Shown: positions 51,977 to 60,892, numbered from the stretch's first letter. The stretch: DNA of 64,000 bases from JBCDKH01 sp964388485 (GCA_964388485.1 CAYMAS010000009.1:1-64000); one strand, 5' to 3'. The notes: a model not told the origin generated them from the sequence alone. Numbers and translations: made by a program.

Positions 51977-52058
51977 GCGCTCCACGTGGAGCGCCTTTCG
52001 TCGCCGAAACCCCTGTAGCCGTGGCCAATCGAGGCTTTGCGCGCTCCACGCGGAGCGC
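51977..52058. repeat. Two palindromes upstream of katG
   Basis: GCGCTCCACGTGGAGCGC (51977-51994) is a perfect 18 bp palindrome; GCGCTCCACGCGGAGCGC (52041-52058) differs at one centre position. They lie between katG and the ParA-partner gene and could be operators or a repeat family. Confidence 0.8.
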
Positions 52059-52123
52059 CGAATCGGCGGATGCACCTTCCGCCGAAGACCCCGGCGGCCG
52101 CCAAGGCGCAGCGCGTCGAAGCG

Positions 52124-52711
52124 TCACGCCGCTTGTTGAAGGTCGCCCTGCTCGGTGGCGAGGTCGGCCAGCAGCCCGTCGTACCGACGTGCCAGTTCCC
52201 GGCCGTTGGTTTTGCTCATTGCTTTGGCGAGGACGAGGGCGACGTCCCGCTCCGCCTCCGTCGCGGCGACGGTGTCTTGACGTGCGGGCGTCCGGCCGAT
52301 CGGCGAGGCCTTGGCGGCTTGAAGGATCTCCTCTTCGCAGCTGAGCATGACCGTCAGCAACGCCCGAAAGGTGATCGCCTCTGGTAGCCGGCTGCGAAGG
52401 CCACGATTCATGAGGCGGACCAGGTCGGCGAGTTCGTCGCGACGGTCCTCGTCCATCGGCACGCGCAGATCCTGCCGCACCCCGCCGCGAAAAGTGTTGC
52501 TGATCGGCTCCGTCGGCTTGGCCTTCTTGCCCGGCTTGGCCGGGGCGATCTTCATCGCGGCAGGTGCCGCGGTGCCGCCTTCGGCTGGTGCCGTTTTGGG
52601 AGGTTCTTGGGGCGTTTCGGCTGGTTTGGACTTGCGGTCGAGGACCTGACGGGTCAGGCCGACGTTGAAGCTCAGCGGATTGAAGGCTTCGTCCTGGTTC
52701 TTGCGCTTCAT
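52124..52711 (-). CDS. ParA-associated small protein (putative partition partner)
   Basis: The product has 195 residues with a disordered proline/alanine-rich N-terminal half, then RVPMDEDRRDELADLVRLMNRGLRS and long helices. It begins 19 bases after the parA stop in the same orientation. In type Ib partition loci the second gene is a small, unrelated DNA-binding protein, and this one fits in size. No homology to ParB is visible, so the role is inferred. Confidence 0.6.
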   Translation of the reverse strand: MKRKNQDEAFNPLSFNVGLTRQVLDRKSKPAETPQEPPKTAPAEGGTAAPAAMKIAPAKPGKKAKPTEPISNTFRGGVRQDLRVPMDEDRRDELADLVRLMNRGLRSRLPEAITFRALLTVMLSCEEEILQAAKASPIGRTPARQDTVAATEAERDVALVLAKAMSKTNGRELARRYDGLLADLATEQGDLQQAA

Positions 52712-52730
52712 GGTGGAGTGGGTTGATGAC

Positions 52731-53699
52731 TCAGGCGGCTTTGGCCAGCGGGGCTTCTTCCTGTTCGATCTCGACGCCTTCGGCGGCGGCGACGCGTTCG
52801 AGCACCTCTGCCGCCAGCTCGCGAAACTGCTCGCTGACCTTGTGCTCGGGCGCGTGGTCGATGACCGACTTCTTCGCCGCCTGAGCCTGCGGAATGACGA
52901 CGCTGCGGCTGATGGTCGTGTCGAATTTCGCCGTCCCGCCAGTGCCACCGGGGCCCCCCGCTTCGCCGTGGGCGAAGGCGACCGTGACAAAATCGTTGAT
53001 TTTCCTGGTAATTTTGCCTCTTTCGTCGAGGCTGCCGACGACGACGCCCAGCAGTTGGAGGTCCGGGTTTACCGACGCCTGTGCTTCGGCGATATCTGCG
53101 ATGGCCTGCTGGAGCGCGTTGACCGCCAAGGGCTCGGGAACCGTTGTCAGCACGAAGTAGTCCGCGGCGGCGTAGGCGGCGAGCGTCGGAGCGGTCGCGT
53201 TCGGAGCGGTGTCGAGCAGGACGAAGTCGTACTGCCCTGCCACCTCGTCGAGCGGTCGACGGATCAAACCTCGATAATCCAGGAACTTTCGACGTTCGGC
53301 GAGTCGCTCGTTGACGCTCTCGAGATCACGCCCTGCCGGCACGAGGTCGAGACGCTCGGGCAGATCCACGCCCGCCTCGCGAGCCTCGGCATCGCCGCCC
53401 TTGAGGATGACGTCTGCCATCGCGTCGTCGCCGGTCAGTACCTCAAGGGTTCCCGCGAAGGCACCGAGTTCGACGCCGAGGGTCTGGGTTGCCCCGCAGT
53501 TCATGTCGAGGTCCCAGACGAGGACGCGGGCTCCGGCTTCGGCGAGAGCGGCGGCGAGGTTGACGGTGACGGTGGTCTTCCCCACGCCGCCCTTCTGATT
53601 GCCGATGGCGACGACGCGGGTGCGTCGGGAGGAAGTGGTGGCGACGACGGAGGACGTGGCTTTTTGGGGAGAAACGCGTGATTTGGGCTTGCTCTTCAT
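52731..53699 (-). CDS. parA: ParA-family partition ATPase
   Basis: This 322-residue protein has the deviant Walker A motif NQKGGVGKTTVTVNLAAALA (residues about 34-53), Walker B DFVLLDTAPN and a signature DLDMNCGATQTLG. It has no N-terminal helix-turn-helix beyond a short basic stretch, so it resembles type Ib or chromosomal ParA. The ATPase forms dynamic gradients on DNA that move a cargo or plasmid. A 16-bp-phased repeat array starts 4 bases upstream of its start codon. Confidence 0.92.
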   Translation of the reverse strand: MKSKPKSRVSPQKATSSVVATTSSRRTRVVAIGNQKGGVGKTTVTVNLAAALAEAGARVLVWDLDMNCGATQTLGVELGAFAGTLEVLTGDDAMADVILKGGDAEAREAGVDLPERLDLVPAGRDLESVNERLAERRKFLDYRGLIRRPLDEVAGQYDFVLLDTAPNATAPTLAAYAAADYFVLTTVPEPLAVNALQQAIADIAEAQASVNPDLQLLGVVVGSLDERGKITRKINDFVTVAFAHGEAGGPGGTGGTAKFDTTISRSVVIPQAQAAKKSVIDHAPEHKVSEQFRELAAEVLERVAAAEGVEIEQEEAPLAKAA

Positions 53700-53702
53700 G
53701 GT

Positions 53703-54150
53703 GGCTGGAGGAGCGTGTGGCTGGTGACGAGGTCGGCAGGTGACGTGAACGGCAGGTGTCGTGTACGGCAGGTGTCGCTTGTGGCAGGTGTCGCTTGTGG
53801 CAGGTGCCGTGATGCCGTTGTGGGTGGGGCGGCTGGTGTCGCGAGGGGCACGAGACGCGGGCGGCTGTTGTCGTTGTCGGCAGGAGGACTCGTGCCACTT
53901 GAGCGAGAACGGCAGGTGTCGTGAGTGGCAGGTGGCGTGGGTGGCAGGTGGCGTGGGTGGCAAGGCGGTTGCTCGGCAGGAGGCGACCGCGTCAGGGCGG
54001 GACGTGCCGTCGGGGCGTGATGCCGCCAGCGGCAGGTGGCATCAGCGGTTGGTGCCGTCTTGGGCAGCTGTCGAGATCGGCATGACGACAGGCGTCGTCA
54101 GCGGCATCGGGCGTCAGCGGCATCGCGGCACATGCCGTGATGCCGTAGTG
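53703..54150. repeat. 16 bp-phased repeat array upstream of parA
   Basis: GGC(A/T)GG-type cores occur at 53703, 53719, 53735, 53751, 53767, 53783, 53799, 53831, 53863, 53879, 53911, 53927, 53943, 53959 and 53975, nearly all exact multiples of 16 apart; weaker cores keep phase to about 54150. The period is 16, not a multiple of 3, so it is not coding. The array ends by the parA start codon. It fits a centromere/iteron-like partition site or operator array. Confidence 0.85.
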
Positions 54151-54157
54151 CCGCTCT

Positions 54158-54269
54158 CCGTCATCCCGAGCGCAGCCGAGGGACCTCGCCTGAAACGGGC
54201 CTCTCGAAACGAATTCGGCCATCGCCGAGGACGTCCCGCGCGAGGTCCCTCGGCTCCGCTCGGGATGAC
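54158..54269. repeat. Palindromic repeat family A, copy 2
   Basis: Left arm 54158-54191 (CCGTCATCCCGAGCGCAGCC...) pairs with 54239-54269 around a 47-base spacer. It lies between the 16 bp array and the dehydrogenase gene. Confidence 0.88.
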
Positions 54270-54323
54270 AGAAAGCGGAAGAAACAAGCGAAGGAGCGTC
54301 ACATTTCATTGCGGCACGTGCCG

Positions 54324-55325
54324 CTATGCCATCTTCGCCGCCTGCTCGCGGGTGACCGCGTGCAGCAACGGCTCGCCGCGGACGTAGCGCTCGATCTCGT
54401 CCGCCATCAGACTGCCCATCCGCCAGCACTCGCGGCCCATGCTGCCGGCGATGTGGGGCGTGACGAAGACATTCTCCAGGTCCCATAGCGGCGAATCGCT
54501 CGGCGAGGGTTCGGGGTTCGTCACGTCGAGCAGGGCGGTCAGGTCGGGGCGATCGCGGAGCACCTGCACCATCGCCGGCTGGTCGATCACCTTGCCGCGG
54601 GACGTATTGATGAACGTCGCCCCTTGCTTCATGAGCTTGAACTGCTCGCCGCCGATCAGGTCGATCGTGCTGTCGAGCAGCGGCGTGTGGCAGCTGACGA
54701 CGTCGCCACGCTCGAACGCCTCGTCCAGCTCGACCAGGGTCACGCCCAGCCGCCTTGCGTCATCCTCAGGGCAAAAGGGGTCGCAGGCCAGGACTTCGAG
54801 GTCGTAGCCGTCCCGCAGCCGCTCGGCGACCATTCGGCCGATCATGCCCAGCGAGATCAGCGACACTGTGCTGCCGAAGCCACCGGCAACGCTCGGCTTG
54901 CGACAGGCGTGGTGCAACCGGTTGTCGCGCAGTGTCTGCCACGTCGCCTTCAGGCTCAGGACGATCTGCGCCACCGTGAACTCCGCCACCGGCACCGCAT
55001 TGGCGGAAGCGGCGGTCGTCACGACGAGGCCCCGCTCCCAGGCGGCGTCGGTCATAACGGCTTTGATTGTTCCCGCCCCGTAAAAAAGAGCTTTCAGGCG
55101 CTCGGCGTGCTGGAGCAGGTCCGCATCGAGCACCGGACAGCCCCAGCCGGAGAAGAGCACGTCGATGTCCCTGAGCCGTGACGGATCGGCGGCGACGTCG
55201 TCCTTTGTCATCGGCTCGGCGACGAGCTCGACGGTGGAGTCGATGCGTCGTCGCTGCTCGGGCCCGTAGATGTCTCTCAAGGCCTGATGGCCGAGAACGA
55301 AGGCGGCTTTGGGCTTGGTCGGCAT
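54324..55325 (-). CDS. D-isomer-specific 2-hydroxyacid dehydrogenase
   Basis: This 333-residue protein has an NAD-binding domain with SLISLGMIGRMVAERL (a Rossmann glycine motif) and the family pattern INTSRGKVIDQPAMVQVLRD with the catalytic Arg, plus LWDLENVFVTPHIAGSMG with the catalytic His. It oxidises or reduces 2-hydroxy acids. ATG 55325 is preceded by AAGGA at good spacing; ATG 55343 is an alternative. Confidence 0.9.
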   Translation of the reverse strand: MPTKPKAAFVLGHQALRDIYGPEQRRRIDSTVELVAEPMTKDDVAADPSRLRDIDVLFSGWGCPVLDADLLQHAERLKALFYGAGTIKAVMTDAAWERGLVVTTAASANAVPVAEFTVAQIVLSLKATWQTLRDNRLHHACRKPSVAGGFGSTVSLISLGMIGRMVAERLRDGYDLEVLACDPFCPEDDARRLGVTLVELDEAFERGDVVSCHTPLLDSTIDLIGGEQFKLMKQGATFINTSRGKVIDQPAMVQVLRDRPDLTALLDVTNPEPSPSDSPLWDLENVFVTPHIAGSMGRECWRMGSLMADEIERYVRGEPLLHAVTREQAAKMA

Positions 55326-55381
55326 GGCGACATCCTTACTCACCCAACATGCGATGCGTCGGCATTAGGCTGTTCGATCTG

Positions 55382-55462
55382 ATGAACGATCAAGCAGCAC
55401 CGCCACGCCGGCCCAACGTGATCTGGCTCATGAGCGACCAGCACCGTCGCCACACGCGGTGA
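55382..55462 (+). pseudogene. Sulfatase N-terminal remnant
   Basis: A short frame reads MNDQAAPPRRPNVIWLMSDQ then HRRHTR and stops. RPNVIWLMSDQHR is the usual start of formylglycine sulfatases, whose next conserved block (the C/S-x-P-S-R active site) would follow but is absent. The rest of the gene appears lost. Sulfatases are abundant in Planctomycetes. Confidence 0.75.
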
Positions 55463-55573
55463 TTGCGTGGCTCTCAACCAGCTTCTGCTGGCGGACAAAG
55501 CACGCGTCAATCGTAGAGGAAACGAGCACCGCAGCAGTTGCCTTATCGGTCCTGCTTCGTCAACATACGTCGC

Positions 55574-57466
55574 ATGCCCGACGCAACCCGCACGACCGGC
55601 CGAGTTGATGCCAACCTCGTTCACGCCGAGCCGCTGGAGGCACGACGCCTTTTGGCCGTGAGCTTCAACGAGGCGACAGGCGTGCTGACGGTTGATGGCA
55701 CTGACGGTAACGATGTGGTCCAGTTCGAGACCGTTGGGAACAGCGACGGCATCACCGGGTTCTACGTGCGAGAGGCCGTTGCCACAAGTGTGCCGTCGGG
55801 CAACACCAATGCGGACTTCGAGACCTTTCTCCTTGCCAATCTCGGGCCGCAGGGCACGCTCTACGAAGTGCCGGACCAAGGTGATTTTCCGGAAGCGGGC
55901 GAGGTTCGGGTCGTCGTGATCAACGCTGGCGACGGCAACGACATGATCGTCGCGGGCAACACGCTGCCCGTGCCGCTGGACATCGTCGGCGGAGGCGGCA
56001 ACGACACGATCAGCGGTGGGCCGCGAGCCGACACCGTGATCAGCGAAGGCGGCGACGACTACATCTTCGGCGGCGGCGGGGCGGATGTCATGACCGGCGG
56101 TGAAGGCTCTGACACCCTCATCGGCGGCGACGGCAACGATACCGCCGACTATCGCAGCCGCGAGCAGGACGTCGATGTCTCTCTTGACGGCATCGCGAAC
56201 GACGGCGAAGCAGGAGAGTTCGACCTGATCGAGACCGACATCGAGACCATCGTCGGCGGCGAAGGCAACGACACGATCTCGGCCCAGGGCATCAGCTTCG
56301 ACGTCGAACTCGTCGGCAACTTCGGCGACGACATCATCACCGGCGGCTCGGGCAACGACACGCTCATCGGGGGCCCTGGCGAGGACACGCTGGTCGGACA
56401 GGCCGGCCGCGACTTCTACTTCGCCTTCGACGACGACGTCGACACCATCGACGCCAACGCCGCCGACGCCGGCCAAAACGACTTCGGCGAGGCCGGTGAA
56501 GACGTTATCTTCGCTGACGAGGACGGCACCGTCGACATCGTCACGTCCGAAGGCAACGAACTCTTCAGCGACGACGTCCGCGGCGACGACTCACCCTCGC
56601 AGGACGACGAACTGACCGGCGAAGCCAGCATCGACGACGACATCCTCATGTTGACCGGGAGCAACGACGACGACCGCATCGAAGTGTTCGCCTACGGCGA
56701 CGGCCGCATCTTCGCAACCGTCCGGTCCATCGACGCCTCGACTGTCCGGTCGCAGGCGAGTGTGGCGGAGGACGATCTCGACGGCATCGAAATTCGCGGC
56801 CTCGACGGCGACGACCGGATTATCACGGGCGGCATCGACTTGCCGATCTTCCTCAGCGGCGGCGAAGGCGACGACCTGCTGATCGGTTCTCGCGGCGGCG
56901 ATGTCCTGCGGGGCGGTCGCGGCGTCAACGAGGGCACGGAGGACGATCCGCAGTTCACCACCGGCGGCGACGACTTCCTCATCGGTGGGGCGGGCGACGA
57001 CTTCCTCGAGCCCGGCTTCGGTGCCGACTACATCGCCGGCGGCGAAGGCAGCGACCGCCTCGACTATCAGAACCGCATCGATGATCTCGTCGTCGGCCTG
57101 GGCGTGCTGTCGGACGACGGCTCGCGTGAAGAGGGCGACGATGCTCAGGTCGACATCGAGCTCATCCTCGGCGGCAGCGGCAACGATGACCTGTCGACCA
57201 TCAGCGACAACGATGTCAGCCTCTTCGGCTTCGCCGGCAACGACACCCTCACCGGCGGCAGCGGCAACGACATCTTTGACGGCGGGACCGGCACCGATCA
57301 GCTCTTCGGCCTCGGCGGCGACGACCAGTTCTTCAGCATCGACATCGGCTCGAGCTTCCCGGACGGCGAAGTCGATACCCTCTTCGGCGGCGAAGGAAAC
57401 GATGCCGCCAATGCCGACCGCGTCGACGAACTCAACGACATCGAGAGCACGAGCTTCTCGACCTAG
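55574..57466 (+). CDS. Secreted RTX-like (Ca-binding repeat) protein with EPLEARRLL motif
   Basis: This 630-residue, very acidic protein has an N-terminal AEPLEARRLLAVSF motif, as in planctomycete surface proteins. It carries many RTX nonapeptide-like repeats (GGAGDDFLEPGFGADYIAGG, GGDGNDTADY, GGSGNDTLIGGPGEDTLVGQ) that bind calcium as beta-rolls. ATG 55574 gives MPDATRTTGRVDANLVHAEP. It is probably exported and surface-attached. No enzyme domain is seen. Confidence 0.9.
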   Translation: MPDATRTTGRVDANLVHAEPLEARRLLAVSFNEATGVLTVDGTDGNDVVQFETVGNSDGITGFYVREAVATSVPSGNTNADFETFLLANLGPQGTLYEVPDQGDFPEAGEVRVVVINAGDGNDMIVAGNTLPVPLDIVGGGGNDTISGGPRADTVISEGGDDYIFGGGGADVMTGGEGSDTLIGGDGNDTADYRSREQDVDVSLDGIANDGEAGEFDLIETDIETIVGGEGNDTISAQGISFDVELVGNFGDDIITGGSGNDTLIGGPGEDTLVGQAGRDFYFAFDDDVDTIDANAADAGQNDFGEAGEDVIFADEDGTVDIVTSEGNELFSDDVRGDDSPSQDDELTGEASIDDDILMLTGSNDDDRIEVFAYGDGRIFATVRSIDASTVRSQASVAEDDLDGIEIRGLDGDDRIITGGIDLPIFLSGGEGDDLLIGSRGGDVLRGGRGVNEGTEDDPQFTTGGDDFLIGGAGDDFLEPGFGADYIAGGEGSDRLDYQNRIDDLVVGLGVLSDDGSREEGDDAQVDIELILGGSGNDDLSTISDNDVSLFGFAGNDTLTGGSGNDIFDGGTGTDQLFGLGGDDQFFSIDIGSSFPDGEVDTLFGGEGNDAANADRVDELNDIESTSFST

Positions 57467-57492
57467 GGCGGCTTGCGATTCTTTGTGCCTCT

Positions 57493-57575
57493 CCGTCATC
57501 CCGAGCGCAGCCGAGGGACCTCGCTTGAGCCTGTACGAGTCAAAGTCGATGTCCCTCGACTTCGCTCGGGATGAC
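57493..57575. repeat. Palindromic repeat family A, copy 3
   Basis: CCGTCATCCCGAGCGCAGCC (from 57493) pairs with GCTCGGGATGAC (to 57575). It lies between the RTX-like and lysC stops, another gene-end position. Confidence 0.88.
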
Positions 57576-57618
57576 CGACCCGCTCGCTCGGCTCAAAACC
57601 AGGACCACAGGATGGCAC

Positions 57619-58863
57619 CTAGGCCGGGATGCCCTGATTCGCCAGGTCGAAGGCGTCGTGCACTACCTGCAGTGCTCGCGGGCCGTCGTCGTGATTGACG
57701 ATGCAGGAGATCTTGATCTCGCTCGTCGTGATGTTCTCGATGTTGACCTTCGCCCCGGCCAACGCGTCGAACATGCGACGAGCCACGCCGGTGTGGGAAC
57801 GCATGCCGACGCCGACGACGCTAACCTTCGCCATGCCGCCTTGGTAGCGGGCGGTTGGCGTGTGCTCCTTGTCGCCGAGTTGGCGGATGAGGTCGTCGAC
57901 GACGGGGCGGATGTCGTGCAGATCGCCGTCCTCGACGGTGAACGAGATGTTGGCCGTCTTGTCGTCGAAGACGTTTTGGATGATGTCGTCGACGATGATG
58001 TTCGCCGCGGCGATCTCGCGGAACAGCTCCGCCGCCATACCGGGCCGGTCGGGCACGTTGGCGAGCGTGACGCGAACCAGATTCCGCTTCAAAGCGGCAC
58101 CGCTGACGAGAATGTCTTCCATATCAGGCGTCTCCTTGACGACCATCGTTCCTTCCGCGTCGCTGGCAGCGTTGCGGACGTGGATCGGCACGTCGTACTT
58201 CTTGGCGAACTCCACCGCCCGCGTCTGCAGGACGCCGGCTCCTAGGCCGCTTAGCTCGAGCATCTCGTCGTACGTGATGCGGTCGATCTTACGGGCATTG
58301 GGCACGATCCGCGGGTCGGCGGTGTAGACGCCGTCCACGTCGGTGTAGTTCTCGCAGACGTCGGCGTGCAGGACGGCGCCGAGGGCGACGAGCGTCGCGT
58401 TCGACCCGCCGCGCCCGAGCGTGGTCGTCTCGCCGCCGGGGGCGATGCCCTGGAATCCGGCGATGACGACGATGTGGCGACGGTCCAGCTCTGCCCTGAT
58501 CTTGTCCGTGTCGATCGCCCGGATGCGGGCCTTGGTGAAGGCGTCATCGGTCTGCAGGTTGATCTGCGGGCCGGTGAAGCTCGTGGCGTCTTCACCCTGG
58601 GAGTAGACGGCCATCGCGAAGAGGGCGGCGGTGACGATTTCACCCGTTGCCAGCAGCTGGTCCATCTCCCGCTTGGGTGGCCTGCCACCGCTGACAGCGG
58701 CAGCGAGCGTCTCGAGTTGATCCGTCGTCTTGCCCATGGCTGAGACGACCACGACCACGTCGTCCCCCCGACGCCGGGCCGCGACGGCTCGGGTGGCGCA
58801 ACGGTGGATCTTGTCCGCGTCGGCCACGCTCGTCCCGCCGAACTTCTGGACGATCAAAGCCAT
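57619..58863 (-). CDS. lysC: Aspartate kinase
   Basis: This 414-residue protein begins MALIVQKFGGTSVADADKIH, the kinase signature. The catalytic domain (about 1-250) has NYTDVDGVYTADPRIVPNAR. Two ACT domains follow (about 265-400; RVTLANVPDRPGMAAELFRE and VSVVGVGMRSHTGVARRMFD) that bind lysine/threonine for feedback control. It starts the Asp-derived amino-acid pathway. The start 58863 was chosen over longer frames. Confidence 0.95.
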   Translation of the reverse strand: MALIVQKFGGTSVADADKIHRCATRAVAARRRGDDVVVVVSAMGKTTDQLETLAAAVSGGRPPKREMDQLLATGEIVTAALFAMAVYSQGEDATSFTGPQINLQTDDAFTKARIRAIDTDKIRAELDRRHIVVIAGFQGIAPGGETTTLGRGGSNATLVALGAVLHADVCENYTDVDGVYTADPRIVPNARKIDRITYDEMLELSGLGAGVLQTRAVEFAKKYDVPIHVRNAASDAEGTMVVKETPDMEDILVSGAALKRNLVRVTLANVPDRPGMAAELFREIAAANIIVDDIIQNVFDDKTANISFTVEDGDLHDIRPVVDDLIRQLGDKEHTPTARYQGGMAKVSVVGVGMRSHTGVARRMFDALAGAKVNIENITTSEIKISCIVNHDDGPRALQVVHDAFDLANQGIPA

Positions 58864-58950
58864 TGGGCGGCGACAGTAGGGTGCATCACGACGTGGCGCA
58901 TCCAGGCTCCCAATCAAGAGTTCCCCGAAGCGGCGGCACAGGGAATCGCT

Positions 58951-59037
58951 GGAGCGGCGGCACTTGTGCCGCGTTTCTGAAGACGAAGTAGGTGACTACA
59001 CCCACCGCTCGACACGCGGCGTGAACGCCGCCGCTCC
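58951..59037. repeat. Palindromic repeat family B, variant copy 3
   Basis: Arms 58951-58974 (GGAGCGGCGGCACTTGTGCC...) and 59014-59037 pair over 24 bases with mismatches. It lies between lysC and nuoB. Confidence 0.8.
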
Positions 59038-59066
59038 ACCAGATCACCACAAGTGAAGCTCACGTC

Positions 59067-59639
59067 CTACTTACGGTTGAGCACCTGCCCGCCCAGACCC
59101 AATGGCACGGGTTGCGGGGCAGGAACGTAACTCGGCTCGACGACGAGCTGCAACGCCCGACGCGGACCCGCCGGGGGCAGACCATCTTCGTCGATCTTCC
59201 GCTGGATCGCCATGATGCCCTCGATCAATGTCTCAGGCCGCGGCGGGCAGCCGGGGACGTAGACGTCGACGGGCATGAACTGATCGATCCCTTGCACGGT
59301 CGCGTAGGCGTCGAAGACGCCGCCCGTCGAGGCACACGCACCCATCGAGATGACCCACTTGGGCTCGGTCATCTGCTGGTAGATGTGCTGCAGCACCGGC
59401 ATCATCTTGATCGTCACTCGGCCGGCGACGATCATCAAATCGCTCTGCCGCGGCGAAAATCGCATCGCCTCGGCACCGAACCGTGCCAGGTCGTACCGAC
59501 TCGACGCCGTCGCCATCAGCTCGATGCCGCAGCACGCAGTCGCGAACGGCATCGGCCACAGGGAGCTGCGACGCGCCCAGTTGACGACCCGCTTCAGGTT
59601 CGTCGTCAGCACGTTGTCCGGCAGAGTCGTGACGTCCAT
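59067..59639 (-). CDS. nuoB: NADH-quinone oxidoreductase subunit B
   Basis: This 190-residue protein carries the four cysteines that bind the N2 [4Fe-4S] cluster: Cys36-Cys37 (ATACCGIE), Cys102 (GACAS) and Cys131 (GCPPRPE). NuoB is the cluster-bearing subunit next to the quinone site. ATG 59639 (MDVTTLPDNV) is preferred; ATG 59657 is in frame. No other nuo genes are adjacent, unusual for a full complex I cluster. Confidence 0.93.
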   Translation of the reverse strand: MDVTTLPDNVLTTNLKRVVNWARRSSLWPMPFATACCGIELMATASSRYDLARFGAEAMRFSPRQSDLMIVAGRVTIKMMPVLQHIYQQMTEPKWVISMGACASTGGVFDAYATVQGIDQFMPVDVYVPGCPPRPETLIEGIMAIQRKIDEDGLPPAGPRRALQLVVEPSYVPAPQPVPLGLGGQVLNRK

Positions 59640-59695
59640 GTCTCTACCATACGCCATCGCGACGGCGGAGGTTGAGCTTCGACTGATCTGAAACG

Positions 59696-60892
59696 CTACC
59701 AGGGCAGGTAGGCGAACCGGCCGGCTGGGGGGGCGTCGGGCGGCACCTCGATCATGCCGTCCGCTGACGCCGGGCCGCTCGTGTCGCCGCTGCTGACGCT
59801 ATCGACCAGAACCGCTAGATCGTCCTCCACGAGACGGACGGGCCGATACCACCACATGCCCAGCGTCCGGTCGTCGCCCTGCGGATCCAGCCGCACCATC
59901 GTTCGCGGCGGCTCAGGCTGATCGAATCCCGCACTCCGCCGCAACGCCGGCATTGCCAGACGTCGCAGGCCCGTCAGCACCGACTGCGGATTGCCAGGCA
60001 GCCCCAGCACGAGCTGCCCGCGAGGCCCGGCCGCACCAAAGTTCGGCTTGCCGGGACGCATCAGCAGCTTGTGATAGAGCTGGCGACAACCCGCGTCGGC
60101 CAGGGCACCGGGCGTGTGGTCGTGGTCGCCCATCGAGACGCCTCCGGTGACGATGAGGGCGTCGCACTGCCTCAGCTGCTCGGCACAGATGTCGGCGAGT
60201 CGGGAGCGGTCGTCGACCACGCGACGGGCGGGTTGAACGTCGAGCCACGGCGTTGCCAGCACCGCCGCGGCGGCAGCGGCGTTGGCGTCGCGGACCTGCC
60301 AGGGTGAAGGCTGCTCGTCGACGTCTGCGACCTCGCCGCCGGTGGTGATCACCGCGACCCGAACGCGCCGGTAGACGGTTGGCCGCGAGATGCCGAAGGT
60401 GGCGAGGGCCGTCGCCACCGCGGGTGTGACGAGGCGACCGAGTGGGAGGATCGTATCGCCTCGGCTAGAGGACTCGCCGCGTCTTCGGATGAACTGGCCG
60501 GGAGACACGGTCAGATTCGGCGGGAGCAGGATGTGAGAAGGCTGCTCCTCGACTTGTTCCCGCGGCACGACCGCCTCCGCGCCGTCGGGCACCGGACTGC
60601 CGGTGAAGATGCGGACGCAGCCACGACTCGGCATCTGCGGCGGGGCAGTGCCGGGTATGGATTCGCCACAAATCGTCAGCCGTCGCTGTTTCCTGAGCCG
60701 GATGGCGTAGCCGTCCATCGCGCTCTGGTCGGCTGCGGGTTGATCCCGATCCGCCCGCACCGCCTGAGCCAGCACCCGGCCCGCTGCGTGGAGTAGTGGC
60801 ACCGCCTCCGTCTCGACGGGCGACACGGCATCGACAAGCCGGTGAACGGCCTCTCGCGGTGACAGAAGAGGTTGAGTGGCGTTGTCCGTCAC
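59696..60892 (-). CDS. moeA: Molybdopterin molybdenumtransferase
   Basis: This 398-residue protein has SAMDGYAIR, SRGCVRIFTGSPVPDGAEAV, VTGGVSMGDHDHTPGALADA and LGLPGNPQSV, the MoeA hallmarks. It inserts molybdate into adenylated molybdopterin. The GTG start at 60892 (VTDNATQPLLS) is suggested; a longer frame begins at 60970 but is less like the family N-terminus. Confidence 0.92.
   Translation of the reverse strand: MTDNATQPLLSPREAVHRLVDAVSPVETEAVPLLHAAGRVLAQAVRADRDQPAADQSAMDGYAIRLRKQRRLTICGESIPGTAPPQMPSRGCVRIFTGSPVPDGAEAVVPREQVEEQPSHILLPPNLTVSPGQFIRRRGESSSRGDTILPLGRLVTPAVATALATFGISRPTVYRRVRVAVITTGGEVADVDEQPSPWQVRDANAAAAAAVLATPWLDVQPARRVVDDRSRLADICAEQLRQCDALIVTGGVSMGDHDHTPGALADAGCRQLYHKLLMRPGKPNFGAAGPRGQLVLGLPGNPQSVLTGLRRLAMPALRRSAGFDQPEPPRTMVRLDPQGDDRTLGMWWYRPVRLVEDDLAVLVDSVSSGDTSGPASADGMIEVPPDAPPAGRFAYLPW

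Noticed and set aside
53703..54150. CRISPR array
   Set aside because: Units are 16 bp with no spacers and no cas genes nearby.
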